Part shown: positions 44,631-53,502 of the stretch, one piece after another | How positions within the stretch are numbered: the first letter of the stretch is position 1 | How the letters are laid out: every line of letters starts with the position of its first letter | Source: Bacillota bacterium | GTDB lineage: Bacteria; Bacillota; Clostridia; Acetivibrionales; JAMNXU01 | Length of the DNA stretch: 64,000 nucleotides | Direction of reading: 5' to 3' | Assembly: GCA_023623175.1 (NCBI GenBank) | Contig: JAMNXU010000030.1 | Coordinates: 1 to 64,000, forward strand | The notes under the pieces: model-generated | What the model was told of the DNA's origin: nothing | The model's database searches: none | Seen by the model: only the letters and a program-made list of their open reading frames with translations | Position numbers and translations under genes: made by a program

Positions 44631-46220
44631 TTACAATCCGAGCCTGTTTATCAGCGTATCGTAGACCTCCACCATGACGTTGATCATCTTTGCTGCGGCA
44701 TTGTATGCATACTGGTACTTGACAAGATTTGCGAGCTCCTCATCTATCGACACACCAGAAACCGAAAGCCTTCGGTTCTCCACCTGTTTTACAACAATCT
44801 CCTGGTTATCGCAGATTCTCATTGCCTGCTGGGAATCAATGCCGAGCGTTGTAACCAGGGACTTCATGAAATCCTCGGGAGCACCTTCAAGGAACATATA
44901 CTTATTATGCCTCAGGGACAGGAGCCTGTTCAGGTTCTCGATGTTTCCCGCCTCCCCGCCGGGTCCCGCCGCGGCAATGGTATTGTAATCGTTCATTATA
45001 TCAAAACTCACGGCGAAGTTCTTCGCCGTCATGGCTTCATACCGCTCCGAAACCTGGGCCATCCCCGTCGCCCCGTTTATGAACTCGGCGCTGGACAGCG
45101 GAACATCGTCCGTTCCAAGTATCGTGAAAAACCGGATGCCCGTGCTTCCCCTGAGACCCAGGCCGTCGGCGTGGCCGTCAATATCGTCTATAACTCCGTC
45201 GCCGTCTATATCTATGTATCCTTCATTAAACGCCTTTGCCAGCGTCCTTACAAACTCGTTCAATTTCCTCTGGTAATAAGCTATGCCCTTGTACAACGGG
45301 GACCCGTTAAGGCCGTCGTTTCCGTCCCTAACGTCAAGGTATCCCTTGAGCTCTCCTCCCCTGATATCAAGGCTGTTGCCGTCCTCCCACCGTATGTCAT
45401 AGAGGTTGTCCACATCCTCGGGATTGAGCTTTGTCTGCCTGTGCACGGCTTCAAGCTTTGTCAGGTCGAAATGGTCAATAAAGGCCTTTCCGCTGATTGT
45501 TATGACAAAATGCCTGTCGTCCGCCCCGTTGGGAAGCTTGCCCACGACTACTTCATTGGCCTCAATGTTGATCAGCTTTGACAGCTTGTCCACGAGCAAC
45601 GTTCTCTGGTCCCTGAGGTCATTGGCCGTATTCCCGTCCAGCTCGGCAATGTATATCTGCCGGTTCAACTGCTGTATCTGGGCGCCAAGCGAATTTATTT
45701 CAGCAACCTTTGTATAAATCCGGTTGTTCAAATCCGACTGAAGTTTTTCAAGATGGGCTGCCGTACTGTTGAAATATTTGGCCAGCGTCACACCTTTTTC
45801 CCTGACAAGGGATCTTACGGCCGGGCTGGCGGGGTCCTTGGCCAGCTCCTGGAGCGCGCTGAAAAATTCATTCATAATTGTGGTAAAACCGCTGCCCGAC
45901 GGCTCATTGAACACGGCTTCCATGTCGGCCAGCACAATCCTTTTCGCGTCCCACTCTCCGTAAGTTACGGCCTCGCTCCAGTACTTGAAATCCAGGTATT
46001 CATCCCTGACCCTCTTGACGGCAATAACTTCGGATCCCGTGCCAAGCATGCCCGTCCCGTTGCTCAGCGGTATGGGCCTCGACGCCACCTGCTCGGCAAC
46101 CTGCCGTGAATATCCCGGTGTGTTCACATTATTTAAATTATGGTTAATAATATCGAGATTTCTCTGGGCTGAATAAAGACCCCTGAGCGCGACATTAAGT
46201 CCGAAAAATCCTTCTCTCAT
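44631..46220 (-). CDS. flgK: flagellar hook-associated protein FlgK (copy 2)
   Basis: Hook-associated protein 1, 529 residues, typical ends: GLNVALRGLYSAQRNLDIINHN with NNVNTPGYSRQ, and EELANLVKYQYAYNAAAKMINVM near the C-terminus. Within the central loop after LNGSPLYKG there is a segment DIDGDGVIDD (337-346) that fits the Ca2+ loop pattern D-x-D-x-D-G-x-I-D. It is preceded by a larger flgK copy after seven bases, so the two are a tandem pair. Confidence 0.93.
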   Translation of the reverse strand: MREGFFGLNVALRGLYSAQRNLDIINHNLNNVNTPGYSRQVAEQVASRPIPLSNGTGMLGTGSEVIAVKRVRDEYLDFKYWSEAVTYGEWDAKRIVLADMEAVFNEPSGSGFTTIMNEFFSALQELAKDPASPAVRSLVREKGVTLAKYFNSTAAHLEKLQSDLNNRIYTKVAEINSLGAQIQQLNRQIYIAELDGNTANDLRDQRTLLVDKLSKLINIEANEVVVGKLPNGADDRHFVITISGKAFIDHFDLTKLEAVHRQTKLNPEDVDNLYDIRWEDGNSLDIRGGELKGYLDVRDGNDGLNGSPLYKGIAYYQRKLNEFVRTLAKAFNEGYIDIDGDGVIDDIDGHADGLGLRGSTGIRFFTILGTDDVPLSSAEFINGATGMAQVSERYEAMTAKNFAVSFDIMNDYNTIAAAGPGGEAGNIENLNRLLSLRHNKYMFLEGAPEDFMKSLVTTLGIDSQQAMRICDNQEIVVKQVENRRLSVSGVSIDEELANLVKYQYAYNAAAKMINVMVEVYDTLINRLGL

Positions 46221-46227
46221 GCTTCAA

Positions 46228-48288
46228 TCACCTGCCTGAAAGTCCCGTTCTCAAGATAACGGTTTCCATCATTTCGTCCAGAACGTTCAATACCCTTGCG
46301 GCAGCATCGTAGGCAAACTTATACTTCATCATGCTGGAAAGTTCCTCGTCCATTGAAACGCCCATGATGGCCTGTCGCTGGTTGTCAGCCGATTCCACGA
46401 GTTTCAGCTGGTTAGCCGCAATCCTGTCGGCTTCCATGCCCTGGGTGCCAATGCTCAATATGATCGACTGGTAATACTCATCCATGCTGACAATGCCGGT
46501 CAAATCTGTCATAAGCGGAACATGCCTGAGATTGGCAATTTCACGCGCAATGGTGTTGTCCCCGCTCGCATCCCTTGCGGATGCCACTATGTTATTCAGA
46601 TCCAGGAGGTTGTCATTGAGCTTTATATTGCCAATGGACATGGGATAGGCCGGATCGATCACCACGAAGAAATCCTCTCCGTCAAGGCCGTTGAGCGTCT
46701 TGCCGCTCCTGTGCAGGTAATTGACCTCGCGCGCCAGGATATTGACGAGCGCATTGAGCTTTTTGATAATGTCCGGAAGTATATTTCCTGAATCGGGAAC
46801 CCTGCTCATCTCGCCGTTGACAATGTCGAGCGCAATCCTCGCCATCACATCACCGAATTCTGAAGAATCCAGATCATAGATCCTGCCTCCGAGAACCGCG
46901 GAAATGCTCTGCCACCCGGCGATTTCGCCCTGGGAAGCATCTCCCGTGCTGAAATATTTCCTGTTCGTAATAACCGACGTTGTCATATCCAGGCTGCCAA
47001 GCCTGTTCACAATTTCCCTGATACGCTCGCTGTCGGCTGCGGCCGTCCCGTCTCCGTCAATACTTTCATCGGTAAACACGAGGGCATAACGGCCGGCTCC
47101 CTGCCTGAAATTCAGGGATTCCAGCGCCGATATCGCTTCGTCCATGTTAAGGTTGTTGGTTCCGGTTTCACTGAGAGCGTTGAGCGCATTAATGAAATCG
47201 GCCACATTCGTAAAAGACTGGGCCGTAGCCGACGGACCGCCGTATGTTACCAGGTTCAGCACAAAATCCGAACCCATTACGTCAATTTCATCCAGGAAAC
47301 TGGCTATTTCAGACTTTATCCTGTCAAGATATGCGCCCGATCCGGAAGATACGTCTATCACGAAAGTAACATCGGTTTTGCTGTACGGTGAGCCGTTTTC
47401 GGGGCTTCCCTTGGCTCCGAAAACCTCTCCCCTTGACTCGAGCAATCCCTTGAGAATGCCGCTTTTTACGGGCACTTCAATTTCCGTGCCTTCAAGCTTG
47501 GGAACCACAAAAATACCGCCGGCGTTTGCCTCGGCCGCGTACAGGCTGGTCTGCTGACCCTTCGTCACAAGGAAATATCCCCCGAGGGTTATATCAACCT
47601 GCCCGTCCTGCATTTCAACGATTTGCACGTCGGCAAGGCGCGTAAGCCTGTCCAGCAGTAAATTCCTGCGGTCGCGGAGGTCATTGGCCCTGTCGCCGGT
47701 AACCTCCATTTTCATTATCTCAACGTTTAATTTCGCAATTTCCGAAGTAATTTGGTTTATCTCGTCAATCCTCACGCGGATTTCCGAGTCCAAATCCTTT
47801 TGCATTTTTTCTAACTGGCTTCCCATGTGATTCAGATGGTGGACCAGCGCTTCAGCCCTCTGCCTGACCAATGCCCTTACGGTCAGGCTGTCGGGCTCCT
47901 TGGAAAGCTCCTGCCATGCGTCCCAGAACTGGTTAAGCACATTTTGCAGGCCTGCCTGCAAAGGCTCGCCCAAAATCGCCTGGATATCCTGCAGGGTTCT
48001 CGAACGGGTCTCCCAGTAACCGAGATTCGTGCTCTCGCTCCTGTAAATGTTGTCGAGGAACATGTGCCTTATCTGCCGGATCTGCTGAATGTCAGCCCCG
48101 AGCCCAATCTGGTACATTCCGTACCTGCTGTAGGAGGTTTGCAGGGGACCGTTGGTGGCAATGAGCTGCTGGCGCACATATCCCGGTGTGTTTACATTGG
48201 AAATATTGTGGCCTGTAACATACAGGCCGCGTTCATTGACTGTAAGTCCTGATCTTGCTATTTCATAGCTGCCAAAGCCAACCGCCAT
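46228..48288 (-). CDS. FlgK paralogue with inserted von Willebrand A domain
   Basis: A 686-residue hook-associated protein. Residues 1-300 and 500-686 are FlgK: NISNVNTPGYVRQQL, IGLGADIQQIRQ, DEELSSMMKYKFAYDAAARVLNVL. Between them (about 305-495) sits a vWA domain: TDVTFVIDVSSGSG with Asp312 of a MIDAS-like DxS (normally DxSxS; here DVSSGS), TGTNNLNMDEAI (Thr377) and YALVFTDESIDGDG (Asp407), plus the helices between. The insertion point follows NGSPYSK, the same loop as NGSPLYKG in the neighbouring FlgK. GGAGGT is eight bases before ATG. Such surface vWA domains bind proteins or metals, so an adhesive hook-filament junction is possible. Confidence 0.88.
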   Translation of the reverse strand: MAVGFGSYEIARSGLTVNERGLYVTGHNISNVNTPGYVRQQLIATNGPLQTSYSRYGMYQIGLGADIQQIRQIRHMFLDNIYRSESTNLGYWETRSRTLQDIQAILGEPLQAGLQNVLNQFWDAWQELSKEPDSLTVRALVRQRAEALVHHLNHMGSQLEKMQKDLDSEIRVRIDEINQITSEIAKLNVEIMKMEVTGDRANDLRDRRNLLLDRLTRLADVQIVEMQDGQVDITLGGYFLVTKGQQTSLYAAEANAGGIFVVPKLEGTEIEVPVKSGILKGLLESRGEVFGAKGSPENGSPYSKTDVTFVIDVSSGSGAYLDRIKSEIASFLDEIDVMGSDFVLNLVTYGGPSATAQSFTNVADFINALNALSETGTNNLNMDEAISALESLNFRQGAGRYALVFTDESIDGDGTAAADSERIREIVNRLGSLDMTTSVITNRKYFSTGDASQGEIAGWQSISAVLGGRIYDLDSSEFGDVMARIALDIVNGEMSRVPDSGNILPDIIKKLNALVNILAREVNYLHRSGKTLNGLDGEDFFVVIDPAYPMSIGNIKLNDNLLDLNNIVASARDASGDNTIAREIANLRHVPLMTDLTGIVSMDEYYQSIILSIGTQGMEADRIAANQLKLVESADNQRQAIMGVSMDEELSSMMKYKFAYDAAARVLNVLDEMMETVILRTGLSGR

Positions 48289-48299
48289 TTAAAGTACCT

Positions 48300-48387
48300 C
48301 CGTACGTGCAGTGCCTGCAGAATCAAGAATTTACAACCTTCTGATCCGTAGTCAGAATGTCCGTACTTGCAGTACCTGCATAATCAA
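48300..48387. repeat. 27-bp direct repeat pair upstream of the vWA-flgK gene
   Basis: Copies at about 48300-48326 and 48361-48387 differ at about three positions (shared CCGTAC-TGCAGT-CCTGCA). They are 61 bases apart, between flgN and the large flgK. Confidence 0.7.
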
Positions 48388-48407
48388 ATCCTTAGCCACA
48401 AATTTTA

Positions 48408-48908
48408 TCAAAGCTTGATATCCAGCAGGCTTCTTTTACGGGTCGAATCCGGCGTTCCGCTGCTTCCGTAATTAATTCCACCGCTGTTGTCTTCTGTAAG
48501 CAGGTTGATGGAAAACTCTATGAAGTCCAGCGAATTCTTTATCAGCCGCGAATTCAGCTCATTTGAATTTTTCAGATCGTTGACGATGCCCGTCATTTCC
48601 TGCTGGTAATTGCGCAGCTCCTCGGCCTGCCTGCCTTCGACCTTCTCAACCAGGTAACTGATATTAATCTCCGAAGGCTCAACCTGCATTTCCGAGGCCA
48701 GTTTTTCAATCAGCTCCTCGCGGGTATTGCCTAGTTTCCCGAGCCGCACTACAATTGACTGCTCCAGCTTAGTAACATTCTCCAGTTCGGTAACCTTTCC
48801 TTCCACAATCAACCTGGTCTTTTGCCTGGAGAGATCTCTAAGGTAGGAATACAATTCCGACTCCTGGTGCAGGACCCTTAACAAATCATCCACTGCCTGG
48901 CTGTTCAT
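48408..48908 (-). CDS. flgN: flagellar export chaperone FlgN
   Basis: Chaperone for the hook-associated proteins FlgK and FlgL, 166 residues from the ATG ending at 48908 (six bases after GGTGGTG). The upstream hydrophobic codons in the frame are ignored as non-native. Helical throughout, with LLRVLHQESELYSYLRDLSRQK at the start and a final NSLDFIEFSINLL, typical of the family. It lies between flgM and the two flgK genes as in Bacillus. Confidence 0.88.
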   Translation of the reverse strand: MNSQAVDDLLRVLHQESELYSYLRDLSRQKTRLIVEGKVTELENVTKLEQSIVVRLGKLGNTREELIEKLASEMQVEPSEINISYLVEKVEGRQAEELRNYQQEMTGIVNDLKNSNELNSRLIKNSLDFIEFSINLLTEDNSGGINYGSSGTPDSTRKRSLLDIKL

Positions 48909-48966
48909 GATAAACACCACCAAAATACCAATCAAATTTCAGCTCTTCAGCCATATATCCATAACA

Positions 48967-49251
48967 TCAGACTTTTTTGTCCAATACAGACCTGATGATA
49001 CTGTCAGCCACATCCCTGCCGCTTACGTTATAAGTACCTGAACCATACTTTTCAGCAAGTATGTCCACCTTATCCTTCCGTATATCGGGAACGTCTTTCA
49101 GGGCCTTCAGCGCAACCTGGAGGTCCTTTGCCTGGCCGGAAATAGAAACCACATCCTTCTTCGAAGCGGCTGTCGTCTTTTGGATCTTGTTAACTGCCTT
49201 CTGCTTGCCGTCTATACCGAATATCTTCGGTAAATCTCCCCAAATCTTCAT
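48967..49251 (-). CDS. flgM: anti-sigma-28 factor FlgM
   Basis: Holds the flagellar sigma factor inactive until the hook is finished, then is exported. 94 residues, with the C-terminal sigma-binding part visible (RKDKVDILAEKYGSGTYNVSGRDVADSII, about 58-87). ATG follows AGAGGGGTATGT. It has its own sigma-28 promoter. Confidence 0.9.
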   Translation of the reverse strand: MKIWGDLPKIFGIDGKQKAVNKIQKTTAASKKDVVSISGQAKDLQVALKALKDVPDIRKDKVDILAEKYGSGTYNVSGRDVADSIIRSVLDKKV

Positions 49252-49293
49252 ACATACCCCTCTCGATATTTACAAAACTTACTCTATTTCACT

Positions 49294-49320
49294 TTATCGG
49301 TCATAATTTTTTATTAATTA
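49294..49320 (-). promoter_or_regulatory. sigma-28 (SigD) type promoter of flgM
   Basis: On the minus strand TAAT (49317-49320), 15 bases, then ACCGATAA (49294-49301), one base off the -10 consensus. About 43 bases before the flgM start. Bacillus flgM also has a SigD promoter. Confidence 0.65.
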
Positions 49321-49451
49321 ACATTAAAAATTTGCACAAATATAATCCGCTTTCCATATGGACCTGGCAAAATACCGGGTTAGCACAATAGCCCGTGAAC
49401 ACCCGCTGACATTAAATATATCGTCATTTCCCGGAAATCAATTTACAGCTT

Positions 49452-49910
49452 TTATTTTCCATCCTTCCTGTCGTACTTTTTATCGGTATCGGCACTTGTT
49501 TTAACATATCTCAGTCCCACGCCTCTTCTCACGTCACCGGGTATATTGCTCTGCAAATTTCTTACACTTTCCTTAAGCTGGCGTGCAAGTTCCCTTGAGC
49601 ATTCATCGCAAAAGCGCCCCGTCCTGATTGATTTCCCGCAGGACTCGCATTCCAGGACCATATTGCCGCCCTCATCGATAATCTCCAGCCTGCCTTCCCT
49701 CAGGTAGGCTTTTATTCTCTCCATGCTCACATCGAGGTCCATTGAGACCTGGGAAATCGTGGCACCCGGATGCTCGTAGAGGTATTCCTTTACCTTCCTG
49801 AAAATTTTCTCGTCCTCGTTCCTGCAGTCATAGCAAAGCTGCTGTCCCCCAAGATAATTGAATATTCTTCCGCACCTCTTGCAGTTTCTGATATCAGCCA
49901 CATCCTTCAC
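49452..49910 (-). CDS. yvyF: YvyF-like flagellar-operon zinc-ribbon protein
   Basis: A 152-residue protein with two Cys pairs at the N-terminus (CKRCGRIF, LCYDCRNED), a helix-turn-helix-like middle (ISQVSMDLDVSMERIKAYLREGRL) and a second zinc finger (CESCGKSIRTGRFCDECS). Matches the Firmicutes flagellar operon protein family by order (after comFC, before flgM). It may be a negative regulator of flagellar expression, but no direct evidence is in the sequence. Confidence 0.85.
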   Translation of the reverse strand: MKDVADIRNCKRCGRIFNYLGGQQLCYDCRNEDEKIFRKVKEYLYEHPGATISQVSMDLDVSMERIKAYLREGRLEIIDEGGNMVLECESCGKSIRTGRFCDECSRELARQLKESVRNLQSNIPGDVRRGVGLRYVKTSADTDKKYDRKDGK

Positions 49911-50068
49911 CCCTTAAACAAATCAAATTTAATAAGTCCGCCATTTGTTTATAATATCGGCATCGGTCCTTGCGATAATAATCCCGCTGAACCCCGGTAC
50001 TATTGCCGACCTGTCGGCGAACCATGGCTTTCCAATATATAAATACCACCTTTTTATTACCTTTCTTT

Positions 50069-50761
50069 TCATAATTTCTTTGTACTTGCCAGGACAGCAG
50101 CGAAAACCCTTGCGGCTCCCGCTTCCTTGAGAACCCGGGCGCACTGGTTGATGGTAGAACCCGTTGTAAAAATATCGTCTACCAGTAAAATTGTCTTGCC
50201 GTCCAGGCGGATGGATTTTTTCACGGAAAAGGCGCCTTCCACGTTCGCCTGCCTTTTTTCTCTCGACAGATGGCTCTGGAAGCCGGTATCCCTGGTTCTT
50301 TTCAATATACGGGACTTGTCGGGAATGCCAAGCTCCCGGCCGATATACCGCGACAGAAGCTGCGACTGGTTGTAACCCCTGCTCCTCATCCTCGACGAAT
50401 GAAGCGGTACGCTCAGCACCATGTCAAAGGAAGGGGCTTCTTCAATTTCCCGGAGGTTCCGGCATATCAGGCGGGCAAAAAACCTGTGGTAGGAAGGTCT
50501 GTTATAATATTTGAACTTCGTTATGGCTTTTTTGACATTGCCGCCGTAAACGCAGGCGCACAGGACGCCGTCCACGTACGGTATGTCTCCGAATTCCCTG
50601 TATGCCGAAGGAATCGTCCTTATTTCCCCCATGCAGTTCCCGCATGCTTCATACTCGCTTCCGGGAGGCAGCAGGCGGCCGCAAAAGATGCATTTCGGAG
50701 GGTATATTAACCTCAGGATGAAGCCCAGCATCGAGTTGACCGATTTTGCCGCTGTTTGCAT
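50069..50761 (-). CDS. comFC: ComFC-like phosphoribosyltransferase-fold protein
   Basis: A 230-residue protein of the ComF family linked to DNA uptake and single-strand handling. An N-terminal zinc finger (CIFCGRLLPPGSEYEACGNC) precedes a type I phosphoribosyltransferase domain (ILLVDDIFTTGSTINQC, the PRPP loop, about 191-207). RSRGYNQSQLLSR is a family signature. The 158-base gap to yvyF shows nothing. It follows recD2 by six bases. Confidence 0.9.
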   Translation of the reverse strand: MQTAAKSVNSMLGFILRLIYPPKCIFCGRLLPPGSEYEACGNCMGEIRTIPSAYREFGDIPYVDGVLCACVYGGNVKKAITKFKYYNRPSYHRFFARLICRNLREIEEAPSFDMVLSVPLHSSRMRSRGYNQSQLLSRYIGRELGIPDKSRILKRTRDTGFQSHLSREKRQANVEGAFSVKKSIRLDGKTILLVDDIFTTGSTINQCARVLKEAGAARVFAAVLASTKKL

Positions 50762-50767
50762 CCATCA

Positions 50768-53101
50768 TCAACCCCATTCCGCAATAAATCTGCGGAGCTT
50801 TTCCATGAGTCCCGAATGGCGCAGGGTTTCCCTCTTATTGTTAATCATTTCAATAATGGTATTTTCCACTCCTACAAGTACAACCAGGTCCCTCGCCCTC
50901 GTCACCGCCGTATAGAGCAAATTGCGCGTGAGCAGAACCTGGGGACCCGGGAACACCGGCATTATCACCACCGGGAATTCGCTTCCCTGGCTTTTGTGCA
51001 CGGTAATCGCAAAAGCGGGCTCAAGCTCGTCAAGAATGCTGTAATCATAATCAACATATTTGTCATCTTCATAAACCACTGTAACCCTGCGTTCCTCGCT
51101 GTCCACGCAGAAAATTGTCCCGGTGTCGCCGTTGAAGACCCCGGTTCCGTCGGCATAAGCATTGCCCGCCCGCTTCTCCCAGCGCAGGTTGTAATTGTTT
51201 TTTACCTGCATCACGCGGTCGCCTTCACGGAAAATATAATCGCGGAAAGCAATTTCATTCTTTTCCCGGCCCGGGGGATTGAGCGCCTTTTGCAGCTGGA
51301 CATTGAGGTTAATGACCCCTGCGGGCCCTTTCCTCACGGGAGTCAGGACCTGGATCTGTTTAATGGGATCATACCCGTAGGAATCGGGAATTCTCCTGCA
51401 GCACAGGTCGACAACGGTATCCACGAGGGATTGCGGACTGCTTCGCGGTATGAAGAAAAAGTCCTTGCCCTTTGCGTTGAGCACGGGCCGTTCGCCGCGG
51501 TTGATCCTGTGGGCATTGACGATTATCATGCTCTCCTCTTCCTGGCGGAATATTTCCGTGAGCTGCACCGTGCGTATTATCCCGCTTCCTATAATATCCT
51601 TGAGCACATTGCCTGCTCCCACCGACGGCAGCTGGTCCATATCCCCCGCTAAAATAAGCCTTGTTCCCGGCGCTATGGCCTTCAGCAGGTGGTTCATTAT
51701 AAGGATGTCGACCATCGAGGTTTCATCTATGATTACAACATCGGCTTCAATGGGATTGGCTTCATTTTTGAAAAACACGGGCTCCGCGTCTTCGCCGGAA
51801 TAACCTATTTCAAGCAGCCTGTGAATGGTTTTGGCCTCGTAGCCCGTCGCCTCGGTCATCCTTTTGGCTGCTCGGCCCGTCGGAGCCGCCAGCGCGACAG
51901 TATAGCCCTCCTTCTCCAGGAGCCGGATAATAGTCTTGATAATCGTGGTTTTCCCGGTACCGGGTCCGCCGGTGATCACGAGAACGCCGTTGACAAGCGC
52001 CTCGCGCACGGCCAGCTTCTGCATTTCCGCGAGCTCGATGCCCTCTTCCTGCTGAACCCTGTCCAGCAGTTCCTCGAAATCATCAAGCTCCGTCCTGAAC
52101 TGGACCGATGAAAGCTCAATCAGCTTTCTGCAGACATAGGTTTCAGCATTATAATACGCGCTTAAGTATACGCGTCGGCCTCCTGCACTGTCATTCCGCC
52201 CGCTGCTGACATCGCTCCGCCCACTCCGTCCGCTGCCGTCATCGCCCTGTCCGCTGATGCCATCGCCGCTGCCGGCTGTTTCTGATACATCCCTGCTCAC
52301 GTTTTCCACGTAAACCGAGCGGTCTATCATCAACGCCACAAGTGCATCTTCGATATCGTTCACTTCAACGCCCAGGAGCGCGGCGGTATGAGTTTTCAGT
52401 TTATCTTCGGGCAGGTAAACATGACCGCTGCCCGATGCGGCCTGGTAAAGAACATATTTTATGCCGCTGCAGAGACGGTACTTCGACATGGGATCAATTC
52501 CCAGGCTCAGCGCAATCCTGTCAGCCGTCTTGAACCCGATGCCGAATATTTCGTCCGCAAGGCGGTAGGGATTCTCCCTGATCTTTTCTATGGTGTCCGA
52601 GCCGAAAACCTTGTAAATTTTCGCTGAATAGGTTGGGCTTATACCGTATTGCTGAAAGAACATCACGATTTCGCTGAGCTCATTCTGCTCGGCAAAGGAC
52701 TGCCCGATATAAATTGCCTTGTCATGGCTTATGCCCTTTATTTCCGCAAGCCTTCCGGGGTCAAAACGCAGGATGTCGAGGGTTTCCTCCCCGAAACGCT
52801 CCACAATCTTTTGGGCCGTCACCGGGCCCACGCCTTTTATGATCCCCGACGCAAGGTACCTTTCAATAGCCTCGGCGGAATGGGGCAGGACCTTTTCATA
52901 CATCTCCACCTTGAGCTGCTCGCCATAATCCGGATGCCTCGTCCAGGTCCCGGTTATCTTAAGGGTCTCCCCGGCGCAGATAAAAGGCATGTAGCCCACC
53001 GCGACTATACAGTCCTTTTCGCCCTTCACCTCGCAAACCGTATACCCGTTTATCTCATTATGGTAAATAATCTCCTGCACTACACCCTCAAACTTAACCA
53101 A
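50768..53101 (-). CDS. recD2: RecD2 5'-3' DNA helicase
   Basis: Stand-alone RecD-type helicase in replication-fork and mismatch repair, 777 residues. An OB-fold N-terminus (FEGVVQEIIYHNEINGYTVCEV), two helix-hairpin-helix regions (GIIKGVGPVTAQKIVERFG, EIKGISHDKA) and the helicase core follow: Walker A GGPGTGKT (378-385), VVIIDETSMVDI, and the C-terminal TVHKSQGSEFPVVIMP. An atypical Gly/Ser/Asp/Arg stretch (about 271-308) sits between two strands (IDRSVYVENV and RRVYLSAYYNAE) and looks like an in-frame low-complexity insertion. The start is directly behind a REP-like repeat pair. Confidence 0.94.
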   Translation of the reverse strand: MVKFEGVVQEIIYHNEINGYTVCEVKGEKDCIVAVGYMPFICAGETLKITGTWTRHPDYGEQLKVEMYEKVLPHSAEAIERYLASGIIKGVGPVTAQKIVERFGEETLDILRFDPGRLAEIKGISHDKAIYIGQSFAEQNELSEIVMFFQQYGISPTYSAKIYKVFGSDTIEKIRENPYRLADEIFGIGFKTADRIALSLGIDPMSKYRLCSGIKYVLYQAASGSGHVYLPEDKLKTHTAALLGVEVNDIEDALVALMIDRSVYVENVSRDVSETAGSGDGISGQGDDGSGRSGRSDVSSGRNDSAGGRRVYLSAYYNAETYVCRKLIELSSVQFRTELDDFEELLDRVQQEEGIELAEMQKLAVREALVNGVLVITGGPGTGKTTIIKTIIRLLEKEGYTVALAAPTGRAAKRMTEATGYEAKTIHRLLEIGYSGEDAEPVFFKNEANPIEADVVIIDETSMVDILIMNHLLKAIAPGTRLILAGDMDQLPSVGAGNVLKDIIGSGIIRTVQLTEIFRQEEESMIIVNAHRINRGERPVLNAKGKDFFFIPRSSPQSLVDTVVDLCCRRIPDSYGYDPIKQIQVLTPVRKGPAGVINLNVQLQKALNPPGREKNEIAFRDYIFREGDRVMQVKNNYNLRWEKRAGNAYADGTGVFNGDTGTIFCVDSEERRVTVVYEDDKYVDYDYSILDELEPAFAITVHKSQGSEFPVVIMPVFPGPQVLLTRNLLYTAVTRARDLVVLVGVENTIIEMINNKRETLRHSGLMEKLRRFIAEWG

Positions 53102-53125
53102 TCAGCTCCACCTTTACCCTTCACC

Positions 53126-53176
53126 CGGGACACGGGGACGGCTCTTCGGGACACGGGGACGGTTCTCTTGTCCCAC
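53126..53176. repeat. REP-like GGGGACGGTTCT pair upstream of recD2
   Basis: Two copies in tandem, the first with CTCTT in place of TTCTC, ending in TTGTCCCAC, which can fold back on the opening CGGGACA. It lies 25 bases before the recD2 start. Confidence 0.8.
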
Positions 53177-53502
53177 TTTTCTTTAACATCATTATTTTCG
53201 CTCATCCGTTAAAAGCACTGACAATCAAATACATCGCTTTGTCAAACCCGGTCCAAATAACAAATACATCGCCTTGCCCGACCGGATCTGCATTAAAAAA
53301 ACGTCACCCTGCCTGATCCTGTCACCATTCCCTGCGTCTGGCCATGTCCCGGATATAATTTTCTTACACCGTTGTATTGTTACTGACAGAATATACGACA
53401 GAATACCAATATTAGTATATATCAAAACAAACCGGCGCGAAAGGACAAGTTGCATTAACACATTTTACGGTCCTTTCATAGTATAGATGGGGAGGTGGTT
53501 GT
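53177..53502. other. spacer between recD2 and the small membrane gene
   Basis: A 28-base direct repeat pair lies at about 53226-53253 and 53261-53288 (shared CAAATACATCGC and CCGG). No gene or clear promoter is seen. Confidence 0.4.
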
